Below, one piece after another: positions 36,719 through 45,414 of a stretch of 47,313 nucleotides of DNA. Both the position numbers and the translations under genes were made by a program. Below the pieces are notes generated by a model that saw only the letters and a program-made list of their open reading frames with translations, did no database searches and was not told the origin of the DNA. This DNA comes from Candidatus Poribacteria bacterium (GTDB lineage Bacteria > Poribacteria > WGA-4E > UBA9662), in assembly GCA_030748495.1 (NCBI GenBank), contig JASMLX010000041.1, positions 1 through 47,313 of the forward strand. Reading direction: 5' to 3'. Numbering within the stretch: the first letter of the stretch is position 1; each line of letters opens with the position of its first letter.

Positions 36719-36843
36719 TAGGGTTGGGCTGTGACTTTAATTTTTGGTAAAACTAGAAGCCATTCTCTCACAGGTTGCCTATTCTGCCAAGGTACAAACC
36801 TATTTTTTTATTCATACCCGCACAATAGATAACTCGTGTATGG

Positions 36844-36891
36844 GGTAATCAGGCGGGTATCAGCGACCCTAGCTGGTACCCTTTTCCCTTC
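36844..36891 (+). repeat. dispersed hairpin element, copy at 36.9 kb
   Basis: GGGTATCAGC (36855-36864), loop GACCCTA, then GCTGGTACCC (36872-36881) forms a 10-base stem with one G-T pair, followed by TTTTCCCTTC. It is an inverted copy of the element at 31.2 kb (35 of 38 core positions). It could terminate plus-strand transcription about 600 bases after the molybdenum enzyme genes. Confidence 0.65.
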
Positions 36892-37440
36892 TCCTAACCC
36901 ATCCTATCTGATTCTGGCTCTGGTCAGACATCTTGTTATAACCATGGTCAGTTGAAGGCTGTTCTTCTGAGGCTAATCCAAACTTGAACCAGGTGATCTG
37001 ACTGGATGACAGACCATACTTTACATAGTTTTATCTATATGCTATTTTCTAGCTATTGACTCTGGTAGGAATATGTTTATGGTGGCGTCGAATTTTGAAC
37101 TGTGTTTAGACTATGCCTATTACAGCCGTCCTGTCGGCCGTCCCGGCGGGTTTCTTCCCTCTGCTTCCGAGATCTACTTCAAGCGAGCCGGGGCTAATAC
37201 CTTTTACTTTTTTTGCCCCTTCACTGGCAGAATCAGCAACTAGCCTCTAATCGACACACTTCCCGACGCAATCGACCTCGAGTTCCCCATCTTTAGTGGA
37301 AGTGGATGGTATTTCTGAGGTAGGGTCCTAATCTCAGTGGCATTCCACTGAGAAGAATTGTTTGCTAGCTAGCCTGTTTTCTCATACAATATATTATTTT
37401 TAGACCAAAATGATTAGGATAAAACAATTCATAAATGGTG

Positions 37441-37480
37441 TGAGAAGAAAAGAAAAGGTAGGGCACAGATTTGCTGCCCT
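37441..37480 (-). repeat. dispersed hairpin element, divergent copy at 37.5 kb
   Basis: AGGGCA (37460-37465) pairs with TGCCCT (37475-37480); on the minus strand a pyrimidine-rich tail (CTTTTCTTTTCTTC) follows. The layout is the same as in the 28.7, 31.2 and 36.9 kb elements, but the sequence is more diverged. It lies 26 bases upstream of the TPR gene start, on the opposite strand, and could fold in that leader. Confidence 0.4.
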
Positions 37481-37506
37481 TCCAAAGTGAACAGTGAGAC
37501 GAAAAA

Positions 37507-39054
37507 ATGACACATTTTGCCCTCAGCGTAATCTATGCAGAGCCACGCTCGCTGAAAAATATCGCCATCTTATTGTTGTCTTTACAGTTGGTTTTCTCTG
37601 TAGGTATTGCGGCGGATGATTATTGGTCTGGTGATCCTTTGGATGCGATTGATGAATATCAGCGACGGTTGCAACACGATCCTCCATCGGCCGAAATTCA
37701 CACCCAATTAGGTCATGCCTATGCGGCGGTAGAGGATTTTGAGAATGCCTTTACTCATTATCAACGAGCCCTAAAGTTAAATCCCAATCTGACTCTAGCT
37801 CACTACAGATTAGGTGTTCTCTACTCTAATCAACACCAATTCACAAACGCCATTCGAGCCTATCAACGGGCAATCGCCCTCGATTCATCAGTTTCCCAGA
37901 CCTATGCGGAATTGGGATATGTTTACACACAAATTTATCAATTTACAGAAGGTATTGCCGCCTACCGAAAAGCTATTGAACTCAAACCTGACTGGGCGGA
38001 TGCACACTACCAAATGGGTGTGGTGTTGACCAAGCGTGGGCGGTTTGAAGAAGCTCTTCAGCACCTGGATCAGGCCATTTTTTTGCAACGTCAATTTCCG
38101 ACCGCAAGCAGACTGGCTGATGCTTACTATCAAAAAGGAAAGGTTTTGACCAAACAAAAGAGACTTAAGGCCGCGGTTGAAGCCTACCAAATGGCTGTTA
38201 AGCACCAGCCGGAAATGGGAAACGCCCATCATAATTTAGCAAAAGCTTATTTTCGCCTCAGTAAGGAAGACACCACCTTGAAACCTTTGGTTGGCAACCA
38301 TCTAAATATGGCTGAGAAGTTAAGAGCAAAATCCAAAGAAATCCAAGAAAAATATGATATCGTGAATCGGAGTCAGGGGCTAGATCGAGCCGGGGCCTTC
38401 TCTAATCTTGCACGTACCTATCTCAAACAGGGCAATTATCAGCAGTCGATTGAATGTTATAAAAAGGCGATTTGGCGTAATCCAAATTTAGCTGAAGCCC
38501 ATAGTGGGTTGGGCTTAGCCTATCTGATGTTAGAACGTTATGAGGAATCGATTGTCGCCCAAGAGAGGGCAATCAAGCTTAAACCCAATATGGCTCAGGC
38601 TCATGCTTCACTGGGTTTGATCTATTTACGCCAATCCAAACAGGGGAAAGCTATTAGCCACTATCGACGCGCCCTCGAATTGAAACCTGAACTGGTCGAT
38701 GTGCAGTGCACTTTAGCTGATATTTATTTTACTGAAAAAGATTATCAGTTAGCTGATCATCATTATCAAAACGCACTTCAGTTTCAGCCGGAAAATTCTC
38801 AAGCCTTGATAGGTTTAGCCAAATTGTACGGCCGTGACCCAGCCCAACTCAGTCGGGCTTTAGATGTAGCTAAAAAGGCGGTAGACCTTCAGCCTACTGC
38901 CCCATACCTGAATATTCTGTCTTGGATTTATCATCGTAATGGAATGTATTCAGCCGCTGAGAAGGCTATTCAGCAGGCAATCATCTTAGATCCGGAGAAT
39001 CCACTTTACCAGCGCGGCTTGAAACGGATCCAAAAAACCATCCAGCGGCCATGA
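37507..39054 (+). CDS. secreted or membrane-anchored TPR-repeat protein
   Basis: 515 residues. An N-terminal hydrophobic segment (about 18-36, NIAILLLSLQLVFSVGIAA) suggests a signal peptide or anchor. The rest is at least ten tetratricopeptide repeats, for example AHYRLGVLYSNQHQFTNAIR, AELGYVYTQIYQFTEGIAAY, AHYQMGVVLTKRGRFEEALQ, AHSGLGLAYLMLERYEESIV and ASLGLIYLRQSKQGKAISHY. This is a solenoid for protein-protein contact. It directly abuts an ASPIC/UnbV protein; TPR proteins often accompany that family, so the two probably work together. No strong ribosome binding site precedes the ATG. Confidence 0.88.
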   Translation: MTHFALSVIYAEPRSLKNIAILLLSLQLVFSVGIAADDYWSGDPLDAIDEYQRRLQHDPPSAEIHTQLGHAYAAVEDFENAFTHYQRALKLNPNLTLAHYRLGVLYSNQHQFTNAIRAYQRAIALDSSVSQTYAELGYVYTQIYQFTEGIAAYRKAIELKPDWADAHYQMGVVLTKRGRFEEALQHLDQAIFLQRQFPTASRLADAYYQKGKVLTKQKRLKAAVEAYQMAVKHQPEMGNAHHNLAKAYFRLSKEDTTLKPLVGNHLNMAEKLRAKSKEIQEKYDIVNRSQGLDRAGAFSNLARTYLKQGNYQQSIECYKKAIWRNPNLAEAHSGLGLAYLMLERYEESIVAQERAIKLKPNMAQAHASLGLIYLRQSKQGKAISHYRRALELKPELVDVQCTLADIYFTEKDYQLADHHYQNALQFQPENSQALIGLAKLYGRDPAQLSRALDVAKKAVDLQPTAPYLNILSWIYHRNGMYSAAEKAIQQAIILDPENPLYQRGLKRIQKTIQRP

Positions 39055-40746
39055 ATGAAGTCCGGACAGGACGTAATGATTAAGCCGATGCAACAACCCC
39101 TCCTTGACCTTATCAAGGCTAAATTGATGTTATTTCTCGGTTCGATCGCGTTAGGTTGGGGAGCCAATGTCGGGGCCAAGCCCCAATTTGTAGATATAAC
39201 CTTGCAAGCAGGTGTAGACTTTAAGCACGTCGATGGACGGAGTGGTCAAAAATTTCTGCTTGAAACATTAGGTTGTGGTGTTTCACTGCTCGACTTCAAT
39301 GGCGATGGATACCTCGACATCTACTGTGTCAATGCCGACGTCCTACCTGGTTGTGAGCGAGAAAAACCTATTTATAACGCACTCTACCGCAACAATGGCG
39401 ACATGACCTTCACCGAGGTGGCCCGACATGCAGGCGTCTTGGGCAACGGTTATGGTGTTGGCTGTTGTATTGGGGATTACGATAACGATGGGGATGCTGA
39501 TATCTACATCTCCTACTTTGGCCCCAATCAACTCTATCGCAACAATGGAGATGACACATTTTCTGACGTCACCCAACAGGCTGGTGTCGGTGATCCACGT
39601 TGGGGAACCAGTTGTAGTTTTGCTGATTACAATAACGATGGATACCTGGATTTGTATGTGGCTAATTATGTTAAGTTTCAGCTAGCAGATAATCCAAAAT
39701 GCGCGAAAGGGGACTTTCCGACCTATTGCAACCCAGAAATTTTTCCAACCAGCTCCGGCGTTCTTTACCGCAACAACGGAGACGGAACCTTCACCGATGT
39801 CAGTCAATCATCCGGAGTAGAAAAAGCTGGGAAAGGATTGGGGATCGTCTGGGGAGATTATGATAATGATGCCGATCTTGATCTGTTTGTGGCTAACGAC
39901 TTGATGCAGGATTTTTTGTTCAGAAACGAAGGAAACGGAATGTTCACCGAACTTTCCATTCTAACAGGAGTTGCTTTTAACGAGGACGGGCTCGCCCTGA
40001 ATGGTATGGGAACCAGCTTTGGCGATTATGATAACGATGGCAATCTAGATCTAATTGTGACCAACTTTCAGGATCAGCCCAATCTGTTGTTTCACAACGA
40101 TGGTGATGGTATTTTTTCCGATGTAACCTTTGCTAGCGGCATGGGTGAAAAAAGCTTAGCCCACTTGGCTTGGGGCGTTGACTTTTTCGACTACGATAAC
40201 GATGCGGATCTCGACATCTTTGTGGCTAATGGCCATATTGACAACAATATAGAGGATTTTAGCGAAATTGGGAGGTATGAACAATCCAATCAACTCTTTG
40301 AGAATAAGGGCAGGAATATTTTCGAGGATGTTAGTCACCAATCGGGCGCGGGTCTGCAACTGCTCAAGGTCAGTCGAGGAATGGCACACGGAGACTTAGA
40401 CAATGATGGCGATTTGGATTTGGTGATTACTAACCTGAATCAACGACTAGATATTTTACGTAACGACGGTGGCAATCAAAATCGCTGGTTGGCAATTAAA
40501 TGTATCGGCCGAAAAAGCAACCGCGATGCTATTGGCACTCGAATTCGTGTGCGAACTGCGGAGACGATCCAGATTCGGGAGATCCGGTCTGGTGGCAGCT
40601 ATCTATGTCAAAGCGATTTGCGGGCCTACTTCGGTCTAGGTGCTGCGCAGATGGCAGAGATCGACATTCAGTGGCCAAGCGGATTAAGACAAAGTTTCCA
40701 CAAAGTTGAATCGAACCAACTGCTTGTTGTTGAAGAAGAGAATTGA
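39055..40746 (+). CDS. ASPIC/UnbV (CRTAC1-like) protein with FG-GAP/VCBS repeats
   Basis: 563 residues. The N-terminal helix (about 20-40, KLMLFLGSIALGWGANVGA) resembles an uncleaved or cleaved signal segment. Seven calcium-loop motifs of DxDxDG or DxNxDG type follow (DFNGDGYLD, DYDNDGDAD, DYNNDGYLD, DYDNDADLD, DYDNDGNLD, DYDNDADLD, DLDNDGDLD), with RNNGDGTFTDV-like linkers making a beta-propeller. The C-terminal ASPIC/UnbV module carries DAIGTRIRVRT, IREIRSGGSYLCQSDLRAYFGLG and IDIQWPSG. The start ATG is immediately next to the TPR stop (39052-39054). An ATG at 39076 with AGGA four bases upstream is an alternative. Likely extracytoplasmic. Confidence 0.9.
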   Translation: MKSGQDVMIKPMQQPLLDLIKAKLMLFLGSIALGWGANVGAKPQFVDITLQAGVDFKHVDGRSGQKFLLETLGCGVSLLDFNGDGYLDIYCVNADVLPGCEREKPIYNALYRNNGDMTFTEVARHAGVLGNGYGVGCCIGDYDNDGDADIYISYFGPNQLYRNNGDDTFSDVTQQAGVGDPRWGTSCSFADYNNDGYLDLYVANYVKFQLADNPKCAKGDFPTYCNPEIFPTSSGVLYRNNGDGTFTDVSQSSGVEKAGKGLGIVWGDYDNDADLDLFVANDLMQDFLFRNEGNGMFTELSILTGVAFNEDGLALNGMGTSFGDYDNDGNLDLIVTNFQDQPNLLFHNDGDGIFSDVTFASGMGEKSLAHLAWGVDFFDYDNDADLDIFVANGHIDNNIEDFSEIGRYEQSNQLFENKGRNIFEDVSHQSGAGLQLLKVSRGMAHGDLDNDGDLDLVITNLNQRLDILRNDGGNQNRWLAIKCIGRKSNRDAIGTRIRVRTAETIQIREIRSGGSYLCQSDLRAYFGLGAAQMAEIDIQWPSGLRQSFHKVESNQLLVVEEEN

Positions 40747-40788
40747 ACCCCGCCACTCAGAGAAGTAGACCGGTAAACTTGACTTAGC

Positions 40789-42729
40789 TTAATATGGCCA
40801 AAAGGAGTAGACCGTTTTTCCGGTTATCGTGCCAAAAGCACAAAGAAATCCGCCCACCATAAATTCGCCCAGCATGAGTCCCATGAATAATGGAACTAGT
40901 TTTTGATATTGCCTGAACCCGCCGTGTCGCAGGACCAGCCCTTTAACCAACCAGGCCATAAAAAGTGGAAACCAGGAAATAGACATGCCCCAGCTATTGG
41001 AGACAGCATAACCTGCCGGGTGAAAGGGCCACCACAAGAAGCGGGTACGCATCAAAGCCAGGAAAAGCGTTGAAATCATACCGATAAAAACAGAAACCGG
41101 AGTGGCAACGCTAGAGGCCAAAGGCTGAGTTAACCACTTCTGTAGCCGCTCCATACCTTCTCTGCCAGGCCAGATCATATGGCTATTTAGCATTCCCATT
41201 TGATAGCTACTGTGAAGAAAAGCCCAAAAGGTCGCCAAAATAGAAATAAAAACAGCGAATACGATGACAAAGAGGAGTCGTCTATTATCGGTATCTGTTC
41301 GTTCAGCCATCCTGAATCCTTCCAGTTGATGAGGCATGGCATCACTATAACGGGTTCGGTTGAACCAGGAGTACATGCCCAGGATAGTCAGATTTCTCGC
41401 ACCTAGTTGCCGGGTGCCAATGGTGGGTGGAATCAGCAGATCAGGCCCACCGTAATGGATGTCATGTACCGGGGTTCCCATCTCCACTCGCATCCGGGTA
41501 ACAGCGATACTGATCATGATGTAAATAACAAAAAATGCTACCGCTAACCAAACTGACATGCCGGCCGCCGTCGAAAAACCGATCAGAAAAAGAAAACCCA
41601 ATAATAACCAAAAAAGGGCTATTCGGTGGGAGATGGGTTCTTTGGTCTGGTCTGATGGTTTCACCCCGAAAACAGATTTCAAAACGGTAAAGATATGCCG
41701 ACGGCTAACCCAGAGCGCAATCAGACAGAGGCTCAGATATCCTCCGGTTGATTGCTCAATCAGCGACTGATATCCAGCATAGCCCCCTCCACGAGTCGAC
41801 AAGCCAAAGCCAAAGATAATAATACGCTGTACCTTCCACAGAAGATGAAAAAACCAACAGGAAAAGAGTAAATCCAGCGGGATCAGGAAGCCCAAACCGA
41901 TGACGAAAGGATAGAAGGAGATGGGGAACCAGCCAACTCCATTCCAAGGGTGTTCAGTGAAATATCGGTTCAGGTTGTGTAATTTGAGATTAATTCCAGG
42001 TATAGCCGGGAAAATATGGTGCAGTTCATTCAGAATATCCAAACCTCCCGCAATCGCAATGCCGGCCCAGAGTAATTTGTTGCTATACAGTCCAGCCGGA
42101 TAGTCGATCATTCGTAACGGTAACTGGATGATAGGATAAGTCAGTTTTTCGCTTTCGACCCATTGCCGACGCATCAACACATTAATCATCAGCATCATCA
42201 GGATGAGAGCAAAGATAAAAGATGACCAAGCCAAGGTGGGAATTGCCCAAGCCTTCAGGTTGACGATAAAATAAAAAGATGATTCTCCCTGGTAGTGGTC
42301 GGTCAAAACTGCTTTGTTAGCCACTGTGATCCATGGTGGTAGGTGAGGCCAAATGAGATTTTGCCAGTCATTTTCCGGTGATGCAAACCAATGGACATAG
42401 GTCATGATGGCAATCAACAATTGCATGAATCCATGACCGCTTACCGTAGATCCCATACAGATCATGGCGTAGACCAACAACAGGTCCGACTTACTGAGGA
42501 CTGCGCGAGGAAGGAAACGTTTCAATGCCATGTTGATCAGATTGAGGAAGAAAAGAAAGAAGATGGCATTCATGGCGATTGATTGAACCGTCATGTGGAT
42601 GGTACGAAACATTGCCTCTGCTAAGACCATCCAATAGCAGTTGGCAACGGTTAGCAAAGTGCCAATTATCAGAACCACCCCCAGACGGGGCTGTTGGCTA
42701 AAAGAGACTTGGTTATTCCCTCTACTCAT
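40789..42729 (-). CDS. multi-pass membrane protein of the DUF6785/DUF6784 type
   Basis: 646 residues with roughly a dozen or more transmembrane helices spread over the whole length (first: LGVVLIIGTLLTVANCYWMV; later LILMMLMINVLM and WLLLGFLFLIGFS). Conserved-looking blocks include SKSDLLLVYAMICMGSTVSGHG near residue 80, ESEKLTYPIIQLPL near 190, and VTRMRVEMGTPVHDIHYGGPDLL in the second half. The pattern fits a family frequent in Poribacteria, Planctomycetes and related groups, of unknown function and with an OPT-transporter-like look. The assignment is from memory of the family, not a search. A terminator and the LamG gene lie just upstream. Confidence 0.75.
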   Translation of the reverse strand: MSRGNNQVSFSQQPRLGVVLIIGTLLTVANCYWMVLAEAMFRTIHMTVQSIAMNAIFFLFFLNLINMALKRFLPRAVLSKSDLLLVYAMICMGSTVSGHGFMQLLIAIMTYVHWFASPENDWQNLIWPHLPPWITVANKAVLTDHYQGESSFYFIVNLKAWAIPTLAWSSFIFALILMMLMINVLMRRQWVESEKLTYPIIQLPLRMIDYPAGLYSNKLLWAGIAIAGGLDILNELHHIFPAIPGINLKLHNLNRYFTEHPWNGVGWFPISFYPFVIGLGFLIPLDLLFSCWFFHLLWKVQRIIIFGFGLSTRGGGYAGYQSLIEQSTGGYLSLCLIALWVSRRHIFTVLKSVFGVKPSDQTKEPISHRIALFWLLLGFLFLIGFSTAAGMSVWLAVAFFVIYIMISIAVTRMRVEMGTPVHDIHYGGPDLLIPPTIGTRQLGARNLTILGMYSWFNRTRYSDAMPHQLEGFRMAERTDTDNRRLLFVIVFAVFISILATFWAFLHSSYQMGMLNSHMIWPGREGMERLQKWLTQPLASSVATPVSVFIGMISTLFLALMRTRFLWWPFHPAGYAVSNSWGMSISWFPLFMAWLVKGLVLRHGGFRQYQKLVPLFMGLMLGEFMVGGFLCAFGTITGKTVYSFWPY

Positions 42730-42773
42730 CGGATTTAATTTGGATAATCATGAGAATAGGTGAAAATTGGGCC

Positions 42774-42820
42774 GAAAAATAAAACAGCCCTACCAGTTAG
42801 CACTAGTGGGGCTGTTTTAT
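42774..42820 (-). terminator. rho-independent terminator of the LamG gene
   Basis: On the minus strand AAAACAGCCC pairs with GGGCTGTTTT across a loop of about 18 bases, followed by ATTTTT. It lies about 50 bases after the LamG stop. The stem is also flanked by T residues in the other direction and so may act on both strands. Confidence 0.75.
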
Positions 42821-42868
42821 AACAACTAGGTGTTTTTGTAGTAGAATTTAAATTTCTACCGACCAAAA

Positions 42869-43657
42869 TTATTCTTGTCTTCGCAGGTTCGCGGGGCTCT
42901 GTCGTATCTTCGCCCAAGTGGTGGTTAATTTACCTTTGAGTTGCACCGGGAGCATTTGGACAATTTCGCCCGCATCAGGGATTTCCTTTTCTGACAAAGC
43001 TCGGTTGAAAATGGCCACATCGTCGATGCGACCATGGAATTGTTCCGCAAAAGCGCAACACTTAGCACCTCCGAACCACAGGTCGCCTCCACCACTAGCC
43101 TCAATTGGGGCACCACCTTTTATATCCTTTTTATTGTCAACATAACTCAGCCTTTCTTTTGCTTTAGCATCTTGAACCAATACCACGTGATACCATCGCT
43201 TGGTTTTAGGGGTACTACCAAATATGTTTTCGCCACCAAAACACCATCTATTACTATCATCGAGCCAAAGTCCGTACCAAGGAGCCTGATCCCGACTCTT
43301 ATTAACTATACCAGCCCAGTGACCAGGTAAGGCAATCGCCTTGACCCACACTGATAAAGAATAACTGTCTGTGATCGCAAAAGAAAGGTCATCAGCGTGA
43401 GGCACAATGGCTTTGCCCCCGTCGATGGTGTTCTCACCGTCTACTTCAAGGACTTGCCCTCGGTCGGCGTCTTTAACAAATTTGGCACCTCCCTCTAATT
43501 TGCCATCATGCTTGCCCACTTCATCTTTGACTGAATCGTCTAGAGGCCAATAGCCGACTAATCCTTCAGTTATATCCGCCATTGACGAAGCCATTACACC
43601 GATTATCAAGAAAAGACAGAAAGAGATTTTCAAAAGACTAAAGTAGTGTTTCATCAT
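42869..43657 (-). CDS. secreted LamG-domain (concanavalin-like jelly-roll) protein
   Basis: From the ATG at 43657 (preceded by AGGAG; the longest frame starts 33 bases earlier at an unlikely start) the 262-residue product begins with the signal peptide MMKHYFSLLKISFCLFLIIGVMA. One LamG domain follows: EGLVGYWPLDDSVKDEVGKHDG, AITDSYSLSVWVKA, RWYHVVLVQDAK and FHGRIDDVAIFNRALSEKEI. It is probably extracellular and carbohydrate- or protein-binding; the ligand is unknown. The C-terminus ends in a basic stretch (GKLTTTWAKIRQSPANLRRQE pattern). It has its own terminator and sits upstream of the DUF6785-type gene on the same strand. Confidence 0.88.
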   Translation of the reverse strand: MMKHYFSLLKISFCLFLIIGVMASSMADITEGLVGYWPLDDSVKDEVGKHDGKLEGGAKFVKDADRGQVLEVDGENTIDGGKAIVPHADDLSFAITDSYSLSVWVKAIALPGHWAGIVNKSRDQAPWYGLWLDDSNRWCFGGENIFGSTPKTKRWYHVVLVQDAKAKERLSYVDNKKDIKGGAPIEASGGGDLWFGGAKCCAFAEQFHGRIDDVAIFNRALSEKEIPDAGEIVQMLPVQLKGKLTTTWAKIRQSPANLRRQE

Positions 43658-44279
43658 TCCATAACTCCTATAGATTACATTCCGACACACGTAGGTGAAT
43701 ACGCCAGGGATTAGGATATCCTATGTGAATCGCATAACACGATATCTCATCGTAGATGACATAACGCCAGCGCAGGATTTTGTGTCTGGGGTAATTTCTT
43801 TTAGCCCAGATTAAGCAGTTGCGCTTGTAGATGGCAACATTATCAATTATTCTACTAGGCAAACAAACCTTTGTCAAGTTGTCGTAAAATGTTTACAGGC
43901 TTCGTAATTGCGTATTTTTCAGTTGACATTTCTTACCCGTAATGCTTATTCAGTTCAGTTAGAATAGAGCTATTCTATTTTGACTTGTCGTTCATTTCAG
44001 CAAATTAGATTTTTAGCTTCTGCTGGAACCTTGTAACTGGTAGAAACGTCTAGGCTCCTTGGATTTTTTGACTGGATCAGATATTCAGCTGATTATTATG
44101 ACGTTTGGATTGCTGGGCTCATCTGTGCTAAAATGAATTTAGTGTGACGTCTAAAGTCATTCCTTTCGCTACGGTCTTATTACATGAAATCACAGGTTTG
44201 ATTGAAACTAAAGAAATATCTTGCTGATTTATAGAATTATTAAGCAATAGCACGGTACTTTACCTGAAAAGGCGACCAA
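43658..44279. other. intergenic region between divergent LamG and DUF6807 genes
   Basis: About 620 bases that must hold the promoters of both genes. A TTGACA hexamer lies at 43923-43928 (plus strand) with TTATTC 17 bases downstream, a weak sigma-70-like candidate for the DUF6807 gene. A minus-strand open frame at 43668-43877 shows no family motif. No RNA gene was recognised. Confidence 0.4.
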
Positions 44280-44900
44280 ATGACCCAACTTAAAATGCAA
44301 TCGACAGCCGAACGAATCGAACTCCTGCTACCGGGCGACGATAATCCTATTTTAGTCCAGCAGGCTACCCCCAACACGCGTGCTTACATTCACCCTATTT
44401 TGATGCCCGGAGGACACGCAGTTTTGACGGAAGATACGCCAGATCATCACCCTTGGCAACACGGACTTTACGTCGGACTGAATGATGTCAACGGTATCGG
44501 TTTCTGGACAGAGGGATTGCAGGAGAACCGAAGAAGTCAGGACGGCACCTTTCACCCGCAACCCATCGTTGGAACAAAGGTAGATCAAAATCAGGCCAAT
44601 TGGACAGTTTCCAGCCAGTGGCGTGATCCAAACGGTATGCTGATGTTAACAGAAACTCAAAACTGGTGTTTCACCCACCACGGTGACACCTACGATTTGG
44701 ACCTGTGTTGGTCGCTTTCCGCGGCCATCGATCTCTCGTTTGGGCAATATGCTTACGGCGGGCTTTTTCTGCGCATGCCGTACAAGAAGGAACTGGGGGG
44801 TGAAGCGGTGAACAGCCAGGGACAAATTAACAAGCCGGCTGAAGGTCAACGCGCCAGGTGGGTCAGCGTCTCCATACCAATAGAAGGTACTCGGGGCTGA
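44280..44900 (+). CDS. DUF6807 (PmoA-family) protein, N-terminal part
   Basis: The first 206 codons match the DUF6807 pattern in which a jelly-roll-like domain carries several histidines: TRAYIHPILMPGGHAVLTED, then TPDHHPWQHGLYVGLNDVNG and later GQYAYGGLFLRMPYKK. The product is truncated at TGA (44898-44900). The missing C-terminal part lies in the +1 frame from 44901. A run GGGG at 44893-44896 lies at the break, so one extra G would explain it. The family's role is unknown. The start has only a weak AAGG site. Confidence 0.7.
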   Translation: MTQLKMQSTAERIELLLPGDDNPILVQQATPNTRAYIHPILMPGGHAVLTEDTPDHHPWQHGLYVGLNDVNGIGFWTEGLQENRRSQDGTFHPQPIVGTKVDQNQANWTVSSQWRDPNGMLMLTETQNWCFTHHGDTYDLDLCWSLSAAIDLSFGQYAYGGLFLRMPYKKELGGEAVNSQGQINKPAEGQRARWVSVSIPIEGTRG

Positions 44901-45123
44901 CGGTTGGGCGGGTATCGCCATCATGGATCACTCCACCAATCCGGAGCATCCTAACCCCTGGCGGGTGGACGGCCAACTGGGAATCGCACCTAGCCGCTGC
45001 ATCGCTGGGCACTGGAGCCTATCTGCAGGTGAAACGACCACTAGTCGATACCGTCTCTTTGTTTTTGGTGGCCGATCTAATATGTCGAGGGTGGATGCAA
45101 ACTGGACGAAATTTAATACATAG
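44901..45123 (+). pseudogene. DUF6807 protein, C-terminal part in the +1 frame
   Basis: Continues the previous frame after a +1 shift confined to 44884-44900. It reads GWAGIAIMDHSTNPEHPNPW, RVDGQLGIAPSRCIAGHWSL and YRLFVFGGRSN and ends at TAG 45121-45123. Both halves together give about 280 residues, a usual size for this family, so nothing is missing except the reading frame. An internal ATG (44923) could start a 66-residue piece, which is unlikely to be functional. Confidence 0.65.
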
Positions 45124-45414
45124 AGGATCTCAATACATCCGAGGAGTAGAGATGTATACTCATCTAAGATCAGCCGTGCGCAAAGTGTTCGATGCTTGAT
45201 GGGGGCCGGACCAATTCGCCCAAAATCCTGATCTCATTCGTCTGTCGTTTGGTCTGTTTTTGCTAACTGGTGGCCGACTAGTATAGTTGGCTGAGCAATC
45301 GCCAGATGCTGTTGAAGGCGAACAGTTGCCAATAGGAAAGAACGCTCCTTGGTCAAACTTACGACTTGATATCAGTGGGCAACAGAAGCGTTTGCCCCCA
45401 AAAGGGTATTAGCG
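45124..45414. other. short intergenic region
   Basis: About 290 bases between the DUF6807 fragment and the GT-C-like gene. The three-frame reading contains stops throughout. An AAAAGGG ribosome-binding-like site lies at 45400-45406, eight bases before the GTG start of the next gene. No RNA gene was recognised. Confidence 0.45.

Larger units (their letters stand above)
36258..37506. other. 1.25 kb intergenic region with terminator and dispersed hairpins
   Basis: No supported gene. A plus-strand open frame at 36187-36471 overlaps the large-subunit gene and has no family motif. The segment near 36410-36470 is of unknown origin. It holds a minus-strand terminator (36697-36718) and two members of the dispersed hairpin family (36844-36891 and 37441-37480), listed separately. 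Confidence 0.5.

Noticed and set aside
43668..43877. 69-codon minus-strand frame upstream of the LamG gene
   Set aside because: Overlaps the LamG leader, no domain; probably chance.
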